The notes beneath the pieces were generated by a model. It was not told where the DNA came from, searched no databases, and worked only from the letters and a program-made list of their open reading frames with translations. Positions 10,245-18,736 of a stretch of DNA of 64,000 bases are shown piece after piece. The DNA is taken from positions 1,798,001-1,862,000 of the forward strand of contig CP013099.1 in the NCBI GenBank assembly GCA_001447805.1. Direction: 5' to 3'. Within the stretch, counting starts at the first letter, position 1. Every line of letters starts with the position of its first letter. The DNA is from Candidatus Tenderia electrophaga (GTDB lineage Bacteria > Pseudomonadota > Gammaproteobacteria > Tenderiales > Tenderiaceae). A program made the translations under genes and the position numbers.

Positions 10245-10478
10245 GATTTAACTCCGGCGTTCTCCCGCGCTGCCGGCCGCGGACCAACTTGATAATTAAA
10301 CTGCTTCGTGTAGGCTGTTAAATAAGAATTTTTGTCAGGCAGTCAAGCGCTTGGGTTCTTTATATCCGCTGAGAAATGCGGGCGAGCTGCCGCTCGACAG
10401 CCTTCCCCCGGGCCTGTTGCTCGCCCGTCCTTGAGCTATCATAAATAAATCTGGATAAGAATTTTCGGGAGTTAGTAG

Positions 10479-11309
10479 ATGATTAACAAATGCCTGTTTC
10501 CTGTCGCAGGTTATGGCACACGGTTTCTGCCGGCCACCAAGGCCATGCCCAAGGAGATGTTGCCGGTGGTCAACAAACCCTTGATCCAATACGGCGTGGA
10601 GGAGGCTCATGATGCCGGTATGCGGCGCATCGCCTTCGTCACCGGCCGTACCAAGCGTGCCATCGAAGATCATTTTGATATCACCTATGAGCTGGAAGAT
10701 CAGATCAGCGGCACGGCCAAGGAAGACCGTCTGGGCGAGGTGCGCGCCCTGATCAAGGATTGCACCTTTTCCTATACCCGTCAGATCGAGATGAAGGGGC
10801 TGGGGCATGCCATTCTCACCGGTGAGACCCTCATCGGCAACGAAGCCTTCGGCGTGATCCTGGCCGATGACCTGTGTGTCGGCACCTCGGCGGGGGTGAT
10901 GTCGCAACTGATGGCGGTGTATGACAAGTATCAGTGCAGCGTGGTGGCGGTGGAAAAGGTGCCGGCCCAGGAGGTGGATAAATACGGCGTGGTGGCGGGT
11001 GAGTTCATTGAAGAGGGTTTGATGCGGGTCAGCGATATGGTGGAGAAGCCGCCGGCGGACCAGGCCCCGTCCAACCTGGCCATTATCGGGCGTTATATCT
11101 TGACGCCGGATATTTTCGCCATTTTGCGCGAGACGGCGCCCGGCAAGGGCGGGGAAGTGCAGATTACCGACGCCTTGTTGGCCCAGGCCCGGCAGGGCAA
11201 GGTGATTGCCTGCCGCTTTGCGGGGCAGCGTTTCGATTGCGGCAGTGTGGACGGCTTCGTGGCGGCGACCAATTATTTTTATGACATCTATAAAAAAACC
11301 CAGGGATAA
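10479..11309 (+). CDS. galU: UTP-glucose-1-phosphate uridylyltransferase
   Basis: Makes UDP-glucose from UTP and glucose-1-P. The 276 residues show the nucleotidyltransferase signature GYGTRFLPATKAMPKE (from about residue 11), the VVNKPLIQYGVEEA segment and the C-terminal FDCGSVDGFV sugar-binding motif, all GalU-specific. UDP-glucose is the donor for the sucrose-phosphate synthase encoded 2.1 kb downstream and is also used in polysaccharide synthesis. It is followed after 45 bp by amylosucrase. Glucose-1-P released by the nearby phosphorylase would feed it. The leader has GGGAG upstream of the ATG. Confidence 0.96.
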   Translation: MINKCLFPVAGYGTRFLPATKAMPKEMLPVVNKPLIQYGVEEAHDAGMRRIAFVTGRTKRAIEDHFDITYELEDQISGTAKEDRLGEVRALIKDCTFSYTRQIEMKGLGHAILTGETLIGNEAFGVILADDLCVGTSAGVMSQLMAVYDKYQCSVVAVEKVPAQEVDKYGVVAGEFIEEGLMRVSDMVEKPPADQAPSNLAIIGRYILTPDIFAILRETAPGKGGEVQITDALLAQARQGKVIACRFAGQRFDCGSVDGFVAATNYFYDIYKKTQG

Positions 11310-11354
11310 TCCCGTTCCCTCGTTCAAACACAAGCATGTTGAGTTATTGATTGA

Positions 11355-13334
11355 ATGAATATCCGTTTTGCCGGCGAACAATTGAAAGAGGATACCTGGC
11401 TGGACAAGCAGTCGCACACCTCGTTGCAGCGTCTGTTGCCCAGGCTGGACGCGCGCTTTAAGGAACAGGTCGATGCGGATGAGTGGCAGAATTATCTGCA
11501 ACGTCTCAAATATCACTTTCCACGCCTGTTCAAGTGCCTTTACCACGTCTACGGCGCGCAATACGATTTTTTCTACCATCTGGAAAATATCCTCGCCTCG
11601 GCCACCCAGATGTGGCTGGAGCGTCCCAGCGAATTGAAGGCGCTGGATGCCATGCGCGAGGCCGATCCGCATTGGTATCAGTCCAATCGCCTGGTGGGCG
11701 CCATGTGCTACATCGATCTGTTTGCCGGCGACCTCCAGGGCATGTTCGAGCGCATCCCCTATCTCAAGGAGATGGGCATCAACTATTTGCACCTGATGCC
11801 CTTGTTCAAGGAGCCCGAGGGCGATAACGACGGCGGTTACGCGGTCAGCAGTTACCGCGAAATCAATACCAAGATCGGTACCATGGAGCAGCTCAGCGAG
11901 CTGGCCGGCGAGTTGCGCGCCCGCGGGATTTCCTTGTGTTTGGACTTTGTCTTCAATCACACCTCGGACGAGCACGACTGGGCGCAGCAGGCCCTGGCCG
12001 GTGATCCCGAATATCAATCCTATTACCGACTGTTTCCGGACCGCAGCATGCCGGAGGCCTATGAAAAGAATCTGATCACCATTTTTCCCGATGAGCGCCC
12101 GGGATCGTTCACCTATCGCAACGGCCTGAAAAAATGGGTCTGGACCACCTTTCACAATTACCAGTGGGATTTGAACTACGAAAACCCCATCGTCTTCAGT
12201 CGCATGTTGGAGGAGATGCTGTTTCTCGCCAACCAGGGCGTGGAGATCCTGCGCCTGGATGCGGTGGCCTTTATCTGGAAGAAGCTCGGCACCACCTCGC
12301 AGAATCTGCCCGAGGCCCACGTGCTGATCCAGGCCTTTAATGCCGTGGTGCATATCGCCGCCCCGGCCATGGTGTTCAAGTCCGAGGCCATCGTGCATCC
12401 CGATGAGGTGAGCAAGTACATCAGCGAAGAGGAGTGCCAGCTATCCTATAATCCGCAGCTGATGGCCCTGTTGTGGGAGGCCCTGGCGACCCAGGATGTG
12501 AACATCCTGCGTCACGCCATGGAGCGCCGCTTCAGCATTCCGGAGAATTGCGCCTGGGTCAATTATGTGCGCTGCCATGACGACATCGGTTGGGCCTTTT
12601 CCAATGATGACGTCGCCGCCTTCAATTTGGACCCGGGCGCCCATCGTCATTTCCTGACCCGTTTCTATACCGGTAAATTCGAGGGCAGCTTCGCCCGCGG
12701 CCTGCCGTTTCAAGAGGATCCCGAAACGGGTGACGCCCGTGTTTCAGGCACTTGCGCCTCGCTCACCGGTCTGGAAAAGGCGGTAGAGGAGAAAGACGAG
12801 GCGGGCGTGGACCTGGCCATCCGCCGCATCATGCTGCTTTATGGCGTGACTTTGACCATCGGCGGCATTCCCGTTATTTATCTGGGCGACGAGCTGGGGG
12901 CCTTGAACGACTACACCTATGATCAGGATTTGGAAAAGGTCGGCGATACACGCTGGGTGCACCGACCGCCCTTCGACTGGGGCAAGGTCGAGGAGCGCCA
13001 CGATCCCAAGAGCATCAGCGGGCGGGTCTATCACGGCCTGCTGCGCTTAATTCAGATACGCCAGCAGAATCTCGCCTTCACCCGCTCCGAGACCGAGATC
13101 GTCGACACCGGCAACAAACACGTATTTGGCTATTTTCGCAATCATGATCACTATAATGTATTGGTGCTGGCCAATTTCAGCGGTCTGCCGCAGAGCCTGG
13201 AGGCACGCCGCTTGCGGATGTTGGGCTTGCGCAAGACGGTGGTCGACTTGGTGGCCGGCAAGGCGATCACCGCCACGCGCGAATTGTTGTTGGACCCCTA
13301 CGATTTTATGGTGCTGGCCAAACCCAGTCACTGA
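11355..13334 (+). CDS. ams: Amylosucrase, GH13 subfamily 4
   Basis: Transfers glucose from sucrose onto alpha-glucan and releases fructose. The 659 residues match Neisseria amylosucrase in length and motif order: DFVFNHTSDEHDW, then LRLDAVAFIWK with nucleophile Asp302, then FKSEAIVHP with acid/base Glu344, and RCHDDIGW with Asp409. All three are offset by exactly 16 from the Neisseria polysaccharea residues 286, 328 and 393 as I recall them, a strong match. There is no obvious signal peptide, so it is probably cytoplasmic. It sits immediately before sps and a sugar kinase, the same gene set as the methanotroph sucrose operon. It likely converts sucrose into storage glucan plus fructose, which the kinase rephosphorylates. 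Sucrose hydrolase is the main alternative. Confidence 0.93.
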   Translation: MNIRFAGEQLKEDTWLDKQSHTSLQRLLPRLDARFKEQVDADEWQNYLQRLKYHFPRLFKCLYHVYGAQYDFFYHLENILASATQMWLERPSELKALDAMREADPHWYQSNRLVGAMCYIDLFAGDLQGMFERIPYLKEMGINYLHLMPLFKEPEGDNDGGYAVSSYREINTKIGTMEQLSELAGELRARGISLCLDFVFNHTSDEHDWAQQALAGDPEYQSYYRLFPDRSMPEAYEKNLITIFPDERPGSFTYRNGLKKWVWTTFHNYQWDLNYENPIVFSRMLEEMLFLANQGVEILRLDAVAFIWKKLGTTSQNLPEAHVLIQAFNAVVHIAAPAMVFKSEAIVHPDEVSKYISEEECQLSYNPQLMALLWEALATQDVNILRHAMERRFSIPENCAWVNYVRCHDDIGWAFSNDDVAAFNLDPGAHRHFLTRFYTGKFEGSFARGLPFQEDPETGDARVSGTCASLTGLEKAVEEKDEAGVDLAIRRIMLLYGVTLTIGGIPVIYLGDELGALNDYTYDQDLEKVGDTRWVHRPPFDWGKVEERHDPKSISGRVYHGLLRLIQIRQQNLAFTRSETEIVDTGNKHVFGYFRNHDHYNVLVLANFSGLPQSLEARRLRMLGLRKTVVDLVAGKAITATRELLLDPYDFMVLAKPSH

Positions 13335-13400
13335 GATAAACACGAACACGGTAGCTAACGGGAGCGGAAACTTGATCAGGCTGACGACGGGGTTATCCCT

Positions 13401-15560
13401 ATGAGCACGAATCCCAAGGATCTCTATATTGTCCTGGTCAGTGTCCACGGCCTGATCCGCGGCGATGACCTGGAGCTGGGGCGTGATGCCGACACCGGCG
13501 GTCAGATACTCTATGTGGTGGAGCTGGCACAGGCCCTGGCCAAGCATCCGGACGTGGCGCGGGTCGACCTGCTGACGCGCCTGGTCGACGATGAACGCGT
13601 CTCCTCGGATTACGCTCAGCCCGTCGAAGAGATCGGCGACGGTGCACGGATTGTCCGCATTGAAGCCGGACCGCCCGGGTATATCGCCAAGGAACAATTG
13701 TGGGATCACCTGGATGCCTTCGCCGACAACACCTTGAACTATCTGCGTGCAGGCGAGCGCCTGCCGGATGTGATTCACGGGCATTACGCCGATGCCGGTT
13801 ACGTCGGCTATCGACTCGCCAATCTGCTGGCCCTGCCCATGGTGTTTACCGGTCACTCCCTGGGGCGGGTTAAGCGCCGTCGTCTGCTGGCCAGCGGCCT
13901 GTCGGCCGAGGATGTGGAACGGCTGTACAATATCACCCACCGTATCGAGGGCGAGGAGCTGGCCCTGGCCTCGGCGGAGCGTGTTATCACCAGCACCTTT
14001 CAGGAGATCGAAGAGCAATACGAACTCTATGATCATTATCAGCCTGAACAGATGCGCGTCATTCCCCCCGGTACCAATCTATCGCACTTCATGCCGCCGC
14101 AAGGCGACGAGAAGCATAGCGCACTGTTCGACGAGCTCAAGCGCTTTCTCAACCAACCCAATAAGCCCATGATCCTGGCCCTGTCGCGCCCGGATAAGCG
14201 TAAGAACATCAGCGCCCTGGTCAAGGCCTATGGTGAATCGGAGCGCTTGCAGCAGCTGGCCAATCTGGTGGTGGTGGCCGGCAACCGTGATGACGTCGAC
14301 GAACTGGAAGAGGGCGCCCAGGAAGTCTTCCACGAGCTCTTCGTCACCATCGATCGCTATGATCTGTGGGGTAAGATCGCCTTTCCCAAACATCACGCGC
14401 GCAACCAGGTGCCGCTGTTTTATCGCCTGGCGGCCAGCCTTAAAGGCGTGTTCGTCAATCCGGCCCTGACCGAACCCTTCGGCCTGACCCTGATCGAGGC
14501 CGCCGCCTGCGGCCTGCCGCTGGTGGCCACCGACGACGGCGGGCCGCGCGATATCATCGAAAACTGCAACAACGGCGTATTGATCGATGCCCTGGATACC
14601 GACGCCATGGGCACCGCGCTGGTGGAAATCATCTCGGATAAGGATACGTGGGAACAGCTCTCCGCCGCCGGCCTGGCGGGCGTGCGCGAGCACTATTCCT
14701 GGGATGCCCATGCCAGTCGCTATCTGGAGGTGATTGACCCCATCGTCGAACTGGGGCGCAAGGATCTGATCGAGCGGCGACCGGCACAGTTGAAGCAACA
14801 ACTCTACCGCAGCCGCGCCATCTTTACCGACCTGGATCAGAACCTGATCGGCGACGAGCAATCACTGCGGGAATTTGTCGGCGTGATGCGGCAACATCGC
14901 AAGCTGGTTAAGTTCGGTATCGCCACCGGGCGCCGTCTGGATTCGGCCTTGAAAAAGATGAAGCAGTACGGCATTCCCGAGCCTGATTTTCTTATCACCA
15001 GCGGCGGCACCGAGATCTATTACGCGCCTAAACTGACCGTCGACGACGCTTGGAAAAAGCAGATCGATTATCATTGGACGCCGCATATCGTGCGCCGCGT
15101 GCTGAGTGAAATGCCGGGCTTGGAGCTGCAGCCTAAAACGGAGCAAAGCCGCTTCAAGATCAGCTATTTCTATGATCAAGAGAACGCCCCGGACGTCCGC
15201 GAAATCAACAGTCTGTTGCACAAAGAGGAGCAATCGGTGAACGTCAGCCTGGCCTTCGGCCAGTTCCTCGATATCACGCCGATCCGCGCCTCCAAGGGGC
15301 TGGCACTACGTTATATCAGTGACCGCTGGGGCATCCCCCTGGAGCACATCCTGGTGGCGGGCGGCTCGGGTGCTGACGAGGATATGATGCGCGGTAACAC
15401 CCTGGCGGCGGTGGTCGCCAACCGGCACAACGAAGAGTTGTCGCAGTTGATGGATAAGGAGCGTATCTATTTTGCCGAAAGACCGTTCGCCGCCGGGATT
15501 CTTGAGGCCATCGAACATTATGATTTTTTCGGCAGCTGCAAAGGGCCGGACGACCGGTGA
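13401..15560 (+). CDS. sps: Sucrose-phosphate synthase with C-terminal HAD phosphatase-like domain
   Basis: Two-domain protein of 719 residues. Residues 1-470 are a GT4 glycosyltransferase with the SPS start SVHGLIRGDDLELGRDADTG, the GHSLGRVKR motif and the donor-site run EPFGLTLIEAAACGLP. From about 472 onward is a HAD fold with motif I at TDLDQNL (Asp477 and Asp479) and motif IV at GGSGADEDMM. It makes sucrose-6-P from UDP-glucose and fructose-6-P. Motif I has Gln-Asn where active phosphatases usually have x-Thr/Val, so the HAD domain may be weak or structural; this class of bacterial fusion is known. It lies between amylosucrase and a PfkB kinase. Sucrose here could serve as compatible solute or carbon store. 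Confidence 0.93.
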   Translation: MSTNPKDLYIVLVSVHGLIRGDDLELGRDADTGGQILYVVELAQALAKHPDVARVDLLTRLVDDERVSSDYAQPVEEIGDGARIVRIEAGPPGYIAKEQLWDHLDAFADNTLNYLRAGERLPDVIHGHYADAGYVGYRLANLLALPMVFTGHSLGRVKRRRLLASGLSAEDVERLYNITHRIEGEELALASAERVITSTFQEIEEQYELYDHYQPEQMRVIPPGTNLSHFMPPQGDEKHSALFDELKRFLNQPNKPMILALSRPDKRKNISALVKAYGESERLQQLANLVVVAGNRDDVDELEEGAQEVFHELFVTIDRYDLWGKIAFPKHHARNQVPLFYRLAASLKGVFVNPALTEPFGLTLIEAAACGLPLVATDDGGPRDIIENCNNGVLIDALDTDAMGTALVEIISDKDTWEQLSAAGLAGVREHYSWDAHASRYLEVIDPIVELGRKDLIERRPAQLKQQLYRSRAIFTDLDQNLIGDEQSLREFVGVMRQHRKLVKFGIATGRRLDSALKKMKQYGIPEPDFLITSGGTEIYYAPKLTVDDAWKKQIDYHWTPHIVRRVLSEMPGLELQPKTEQSRFKISYFYDQENAPDVREINSLLHKEEQSVNVSLAFGQFLDITPIRASKGLALRYISDRWGIPLEHILVAGGSGADEDMMRGNTLAAVVANRHNEELSQLMDKERIYFAERPFAAGILEAIEHYDFFGSCKGPDDR

Positions 15561-15577
15561 CAATACAGGAGGAAGCG

Positions 15578-16477
15578 ATGGCACAGGCTGACAGCGCGGG
15601 CCGATTGAAGCCGGTCATTTTCGGCGAGGTATTGTTTGACTGTTTTTCCGATGGTCAGACCGTATTGGGCGGCGCGCCCTTCAATGTCGCCTGGCACCTG
15701 CAGGCCTTGGGTGACGCGCCGTGTTTCATCTCGCGCGTCGGCGATGACAGTCATGGCGCCAACATCATCCAGGCCATGGCGCAATGGGGCATGGACGTCA
15801 GCGGCCTGCAGCGGGACGACAGCCATCCCACCGGGCAGGTCATTGTCACCATCGAAGACGGTGAACCGCACTACGATATCAAACGCGATGTCGCCTACGA
15901 TTTTATCCAGGCCGCCGCATTTCCTGCGATTGATCAGCCCGCGTTGCTGTATCACGGCACGCTGGCGCTGCGTAATCCGGTCTCGCGTCAAGCCCTGGAT
16001 GCGTTGCTGCAGCGCGGTGATTTTTCCATCTTTCTCGACGTCAATCTACGGCCGCCGTGGTGGGACGGCAGTAGGGTGCATGAATATCTGCAGCGCGCCC
16101 GCTGGGCCAAGCTCAACGAGCATGAGTTGGCCCTGCTCACCGACGAGCAGGCCGATGCCGAGGCGCGGGCGCAGGGTCTGCGCCGGCGCTGTGGTTTGGA
16201 GCTGTTGTTGGTGACCCACGGATCAAAAGGGGCGGTGGCCTATGCGGAAGAGGGTGCGGTCGCCCGGGTCGCGCCGGCCGCAGCGACGCAGGTGGTGGAT
16301 ACGGTGGGTGCAGGGGACGCCTTTACCGCGGTGCTGTTGCACGGCCTGTTGAACGACTGGCCCCTGCAGCGGACCCTCGATACGGCTCAGAACTTTGCCA
16401 GCGCGGTGGTGGGGATACGCGGCGCGGTGCCGAGCGACGTCCGTTTTTATCGTGATAATTTGCCTGGGCTCGGCTGA
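15578..16477 (+). CDS. PfkB-family sugar kinase, probable fructokinase
   Basis: ATP-dependent sugar kinase of 299 residues. The N-terminal GEVLFDCFSDG and GGAPFNVAWHLQALG motifs and the C-terminal DTVGAGDAF motif (catalytic base Asp247) define the ribokinase/PfkB family; GAPFNVA fits bacterial fructokinases. ATG 15578 with AGGAGGA 4 bp upstream is preferred over an in-frame GTG at 15557 that overlaps the sps stop. In this operon it would phosphorylate the fructose released by amylosucrase, returning fructose-6-P to sps or to the phosphoketolase. Other hexose substrates are possible. Confidence 0.88.
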   Translation: MAQADSAGRLKPVIFGEVLFDCFSDGQTVLGGAPFNVAWHLQALGDAPCFISRVGDDSHGANIIQAMAQWGMDVSGLQRDDSHPTGQVIVTIEDGEPHYDIKRDVAYDFIQAAAFPAIDQPALLYHGTLALRNPVSRQALDALLQRGDFSIFLDVNLRPPWWDGSRVHEYLQRARWAKLNEHELALLTDEQADAEARAQGLRRRCGLELLLVTHGSKGAVAYAEEGAVARVAPAAATQVVDTVGAGDAFTAVLLHGLLNDWPLQRTLDTAQNFASAVVGIRGAVPSDVRFYRDNLPGLG

Positions 16478-16505
16478 GGCTATGCGGCGTCGCACAGAGG
16501 ATGAA

Positions 16506-17036
16506 TCAGAAGGGTAAGTCCACATCCACATAGAGCTTGCCCCGTTTCACCGCCACCTTCTTTAATACGCCTCGGGCCATCTTTTCGCGCAGTTCAGTGT
16601 CCTTCAGCTCATACACCAAGATCATCGGCAGACTCTGTTGACTGATGCTGCTGAGCATTTGTTGCACCGTGCCGGTGAGTTGCCGGTCGGCGTTGGCGAA
16701 GCGGATGTTGTTGATCTGCGGATCGTGCAGATAAAACTGGTGCGTCTCCTTGCGGTATTCCAGGTCGCCGTCGATCTGGCCGCGCCCGGCGATGGCCATC
16801 ATGCCCGGCATCTCGGCACGCACGGTGACCTCCAGACCGATGCGATTGGTCTTTTCGTCCAACATCACGCTGGGATTGGAATAGGTGACGCGGGAGAAAG
16901 GGGTCTGCTGGCTTAACGGAAAGTAGTCCACCACATACTGCTGCAGTTCGGCGCGGTTGAATTCCAGGGTATAGGCATGAGCGCTGAGGCTGGCGCCGCA
17001 CAACAACAAGGTAATTAATGTTTTAAATCGGTTCAT
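16506..17036 (-). CDS. Periplasmic DUF1439 (YceB-like) protein
   Basis: A protein of 176 residues with an N-terminal signal peptide (MNRFKTLITLLLCGASLSAHA, cleavage after residue 21 likely). The Cys at 13 is preceded by LLL, which is not a good lipobox, so secretion rather than lipidation is favoured although E. coli YceB is a predicted lipoprotein. The mature part is predicted beta-rich (YVVDYFPLS, VTVRAEMPG, GKLYVDVDLPF), in line with the DUF1439 family. Function is unknown. It is convergent with the sugar kinase and divergent from the channel gene at 17117. Confidence 0.75.
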   Translation of the reverse strand: MNRFKTLITLLLCGASLSAHAYTLEFNRAELQQYVVDYFPLSQQTPFSRVTYSNPSVMLDEKTNRIGLEVTVRAEMPGMMAIAGRGQIDGDLEYRKETHQFYLHDPQINNIRFANADRQLTGTVQQMLSSISQQSLPMILVYELKDTELREKMARGVLKKVAVKRGKLYVDVDLPF

Positions 17037-17116
17037 GGGCCCACTCGATTTCGCGACTTAGGGGTAAGGGTTTTTTCGGTATGATAAATGAAAACCGCTG
17101 TCAAAGGAGTAATGCC

Positions 17117-18202
17117 ATGAATTCTTTTTGCAGGCTGATTTGCGTTGCCTTTATGTGCTGCGTGCCGATTGCGGCGGTGGCGCAACAGGGCGCCGCTGAT
17201 GACGCTAAGCTGCGGGTGGCGACCAAGCACGCGCCGCCCTTCGCCATCAAGCACGAGGACGGCAGTTGGAGCGGCATCAGCATCGATCTTTGGCGCGATA
17301 TCGCCACCGAGATGGGCCTGAGCTACACGCTGCAGGAAGAGAGTTTGGCCGGTATGCTGGAGGGCGTGAGTGACGGCACGTATGCCGCTGCGGTGGCGGC
17401 GCTGACCGTCACCGCGGAGCGCGAGCGGCAAATGGATTTCAGCCATCCGTTTTATAGTTCGGGCCTGAGTATCGCCGTGCCCCCTGAGGGTCAGGGCGCC
17501 TGGTTGAGCGTGGTGAAACGCTTTTTTACCCTGCAGTTTGTTACTGCGGTGATGGCCTTGCTGCTGGTATTGCTGGTGATCGGGGTGCTGGTGTGGCTGT
17601 TCGAGCGCCGCCGCAATGAGCAATTCGCGGGCGCGGCGGTGAACGGTATCGGCTCGGGGCTGTGGTGGTCGGCGGTGACCATGACCACGGTGGGCTACGG
17701 TGACAAGGCGCCGCTCACCCTCGGCGGGCGCTTGGTGGCGCTGGTGTGGATGTTTGCCAGCATTATCATCATCTCCAGCTTTACCGCCGCCATCGCCTCG
17801 TCGTTGACCGTGGGCCAGCTTTCCAGCGGCATCAGCGGGCCCCAGGATCTGTATCGCAGTCATACCGGCAGCGTAAAAAATTCGGCCAGCATGGCCTATC
17901 TGGAGAGCCGCCACATCAGCGCCACCGGGTTCGACAGTGTGCAGCAGGGCCTGGCGGCATTGGCCAGGGGCGAGTTGGACGCCTTCGTTTACGACCAACC
18001 GCTGCTGCAGTATTTTGCCGAGACCGATTTCCGCGGCCGGATTCAGGTATTGGCCAATGATTTTCGGCGTCAGGACTATGCCATCGCCCTGCCGGAAAAC
18101 AGCGCCCTGAAAGAGCCGATCGACCGCCAGTTGTTGAACCAGTTGGAGTCCGCCGCTTGGCAACAGCAAGTGGCGCGTTATTTGGGATTGGATGACATAT
18201 AG
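17117..18202 (+). CDS. GluR0-like ligand-gated potassium channel (prokaryotic ionotropic glutamate receptor)
   Basis: Protein of 361 residues. Residues 1-23 form a signal peptide ending AVA. The first half of a periplasmic amino-acid-binding domain follows (about 30-130, with LRVATKHAPPFA and MDFSHPFYSSGLSIAV). Next come a membrane helix (about 137-160), a pore loop TMTTVGYGDKAP carrying the K+ filter TVGYG, a second helix with SSFTAAIASSLTV similar to the iGluR gate region, and the second half of the binding domain to the end. This split binding-domain/pore/binding-domain order is that of Synechocystis GluR0. The family conducts K+ on binding an amino acid. AAGGAGT precedes ATG 17117. It is monocistronic, with a terminator behind it. 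The ligand cannot be predicted with confidence. Confidence 0.9.
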   Translation: MNSFCRLICVAFMCCVPIAAVAQQGAADDAKLRVATKHAPPFAIKHEDGSWSGISIDLWRDIATEMGLSYTLQEESLAGMLEGVSDGTYAAAVAALTVTAERERQMDFSHPFYSSGLSIAVPPEGQGAWLSVVKRFFTLQFVTAVMALLLVLLVIGVLVWLFERRRNEQFAGAAVNGIGSGLWWSAVTMTTVGYGDKAPLTLGGRLVALVWMFASIIIISSFTAAIASSLTVGQLSSGISGPQDLYRSHTGSVKNSASMAYLESRHISATGFDSVQQGLAALARGELDAFVYDQPLLQYFAETDFRGRIQVLANDFRRQDYAIALPENSALKEPIDRQLLNQLESAAWQQQVARYLGLDDI

Positions 18203-18209
18203 GCTGACA

Positions 18210-18235
18210 AAAACCGCCCCCGGGGCGGCTTTTTA
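18210..18235. terminator. Bidirectional rho-independent terminator
   Basis: CCGCC (18214-18218) pairs with GGCGG (18224-18228), with further G/C pairing possible towards the centre. T5 follows on the plus strand and A5 precedes it, which gives T5 on the minus strand. It sits between the channel gene and the convergent small gene and probably serves both. Confidence 0.8.
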
Positions 18236-18245
18236 GTCTGTCGGG

Positions 18246-18530
18246 CTAGTCTTTAAGCCAGCCCTGCAAGGCATCGATAATGGCCTGGGCCTGATCGGGG
18301 CTGGAGATATTGAATTTGGATTTTTGGAAGTATTCGCCGTTGCGTTTCTGGTAGCGGCGGATGGTGTATTTTTCCTTGCCGTATTCCTCCTTTTTGGCGT
18401 CCCAGTCCTGATAGCGGAAAATGAGCGTTGCCCAGGCGCCCTTTGACAGCACCTTCTTGTCCAGTTCCTTGACCAGTACCTGGTCGCCTTCGGAATATTC
18501 CACGCTGAGTTCGTCGACGCTTGAAGCCAT
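18246..18530 (-). CDS. Conserved-looking small protein of unknown function (94 aa)
   Basis: A soluble, charged protein of 94 residues starting MASSVDELSVEYSEGDQV. It has a short beta-type core (VLVKELDKKVLSKGAWATL, then FRYQDWD and YTIRRYQKRNGEYF) and a C-terminal helix (DQAQAIIDALQGWLKD). No signal peptide or membrane segment. ATG 18530 is preferred; a longer in-frame ATG at 18593 adds 21 residues of low quality. A purine-rich AAGGGAG lies 12 bp upstream. The family is not recognised. It is divergent from the cyclic-nucleotide-binding protein and convergent with the channel gene. Confidence 0.65.
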   Translation of the reverse strand: MASSVDELSVEYSEGDQVLVKELDKKVLSKGAWATLIFRYQDWDAKKEEYGKEKYTIRRYQKRNGEYFQKSKFNISSPDQAQAIIDALQGWLKD

Positions 18531-18650
18531 GGCTTGATTTATCTCCCTTGATTGAGTGTCGCGGCCGTCGTTACGTCCGCTTGGGTAACACATAGCGCTC
18601 TAATCATTATATGCTATGCAAAGTTAATCGTTTGTAATCATACCGTTATA

Positions 18651-18660
18651 ACCATATGGT
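18651..18660. promoter_or_regulatory. Palindrome ACCATATGGT in an AT-rich divergent spacer
   Basis: A perfect 10-bp palindrome inside the 206-bp spacer between the 94-aa gene and the cyclic-nucleotide-binding gene. The spacer is distinctly AT-rich (TTATAACC, TTATATGC), as expected for promoters. It may be an operator or chance. Confidence 0.25.
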
Positions 18661-18736
18661 ATTAGTGGGTATATGTAAAGAATCACGGCAACGGTTCGTT
18701 AAGATAAGCAGAGAAAATAAACAGGGAGTGTACCAA

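Noticed and set aside
10335-12398. 687-aa minus-strand ORF opposite galU and amylosucrase
   Set aside because: It is a shadow of two well-supported genes; its sequence is His/Gln/Arg-rich low-quality translation with no motif.
18531-18593. Longer start for the 94-aa protein at 18593
   Set aside because: The extra 21 residues look unstructured and lie in the AT-rich regulatory spacer; 18530 has the purine-rich site upstream.
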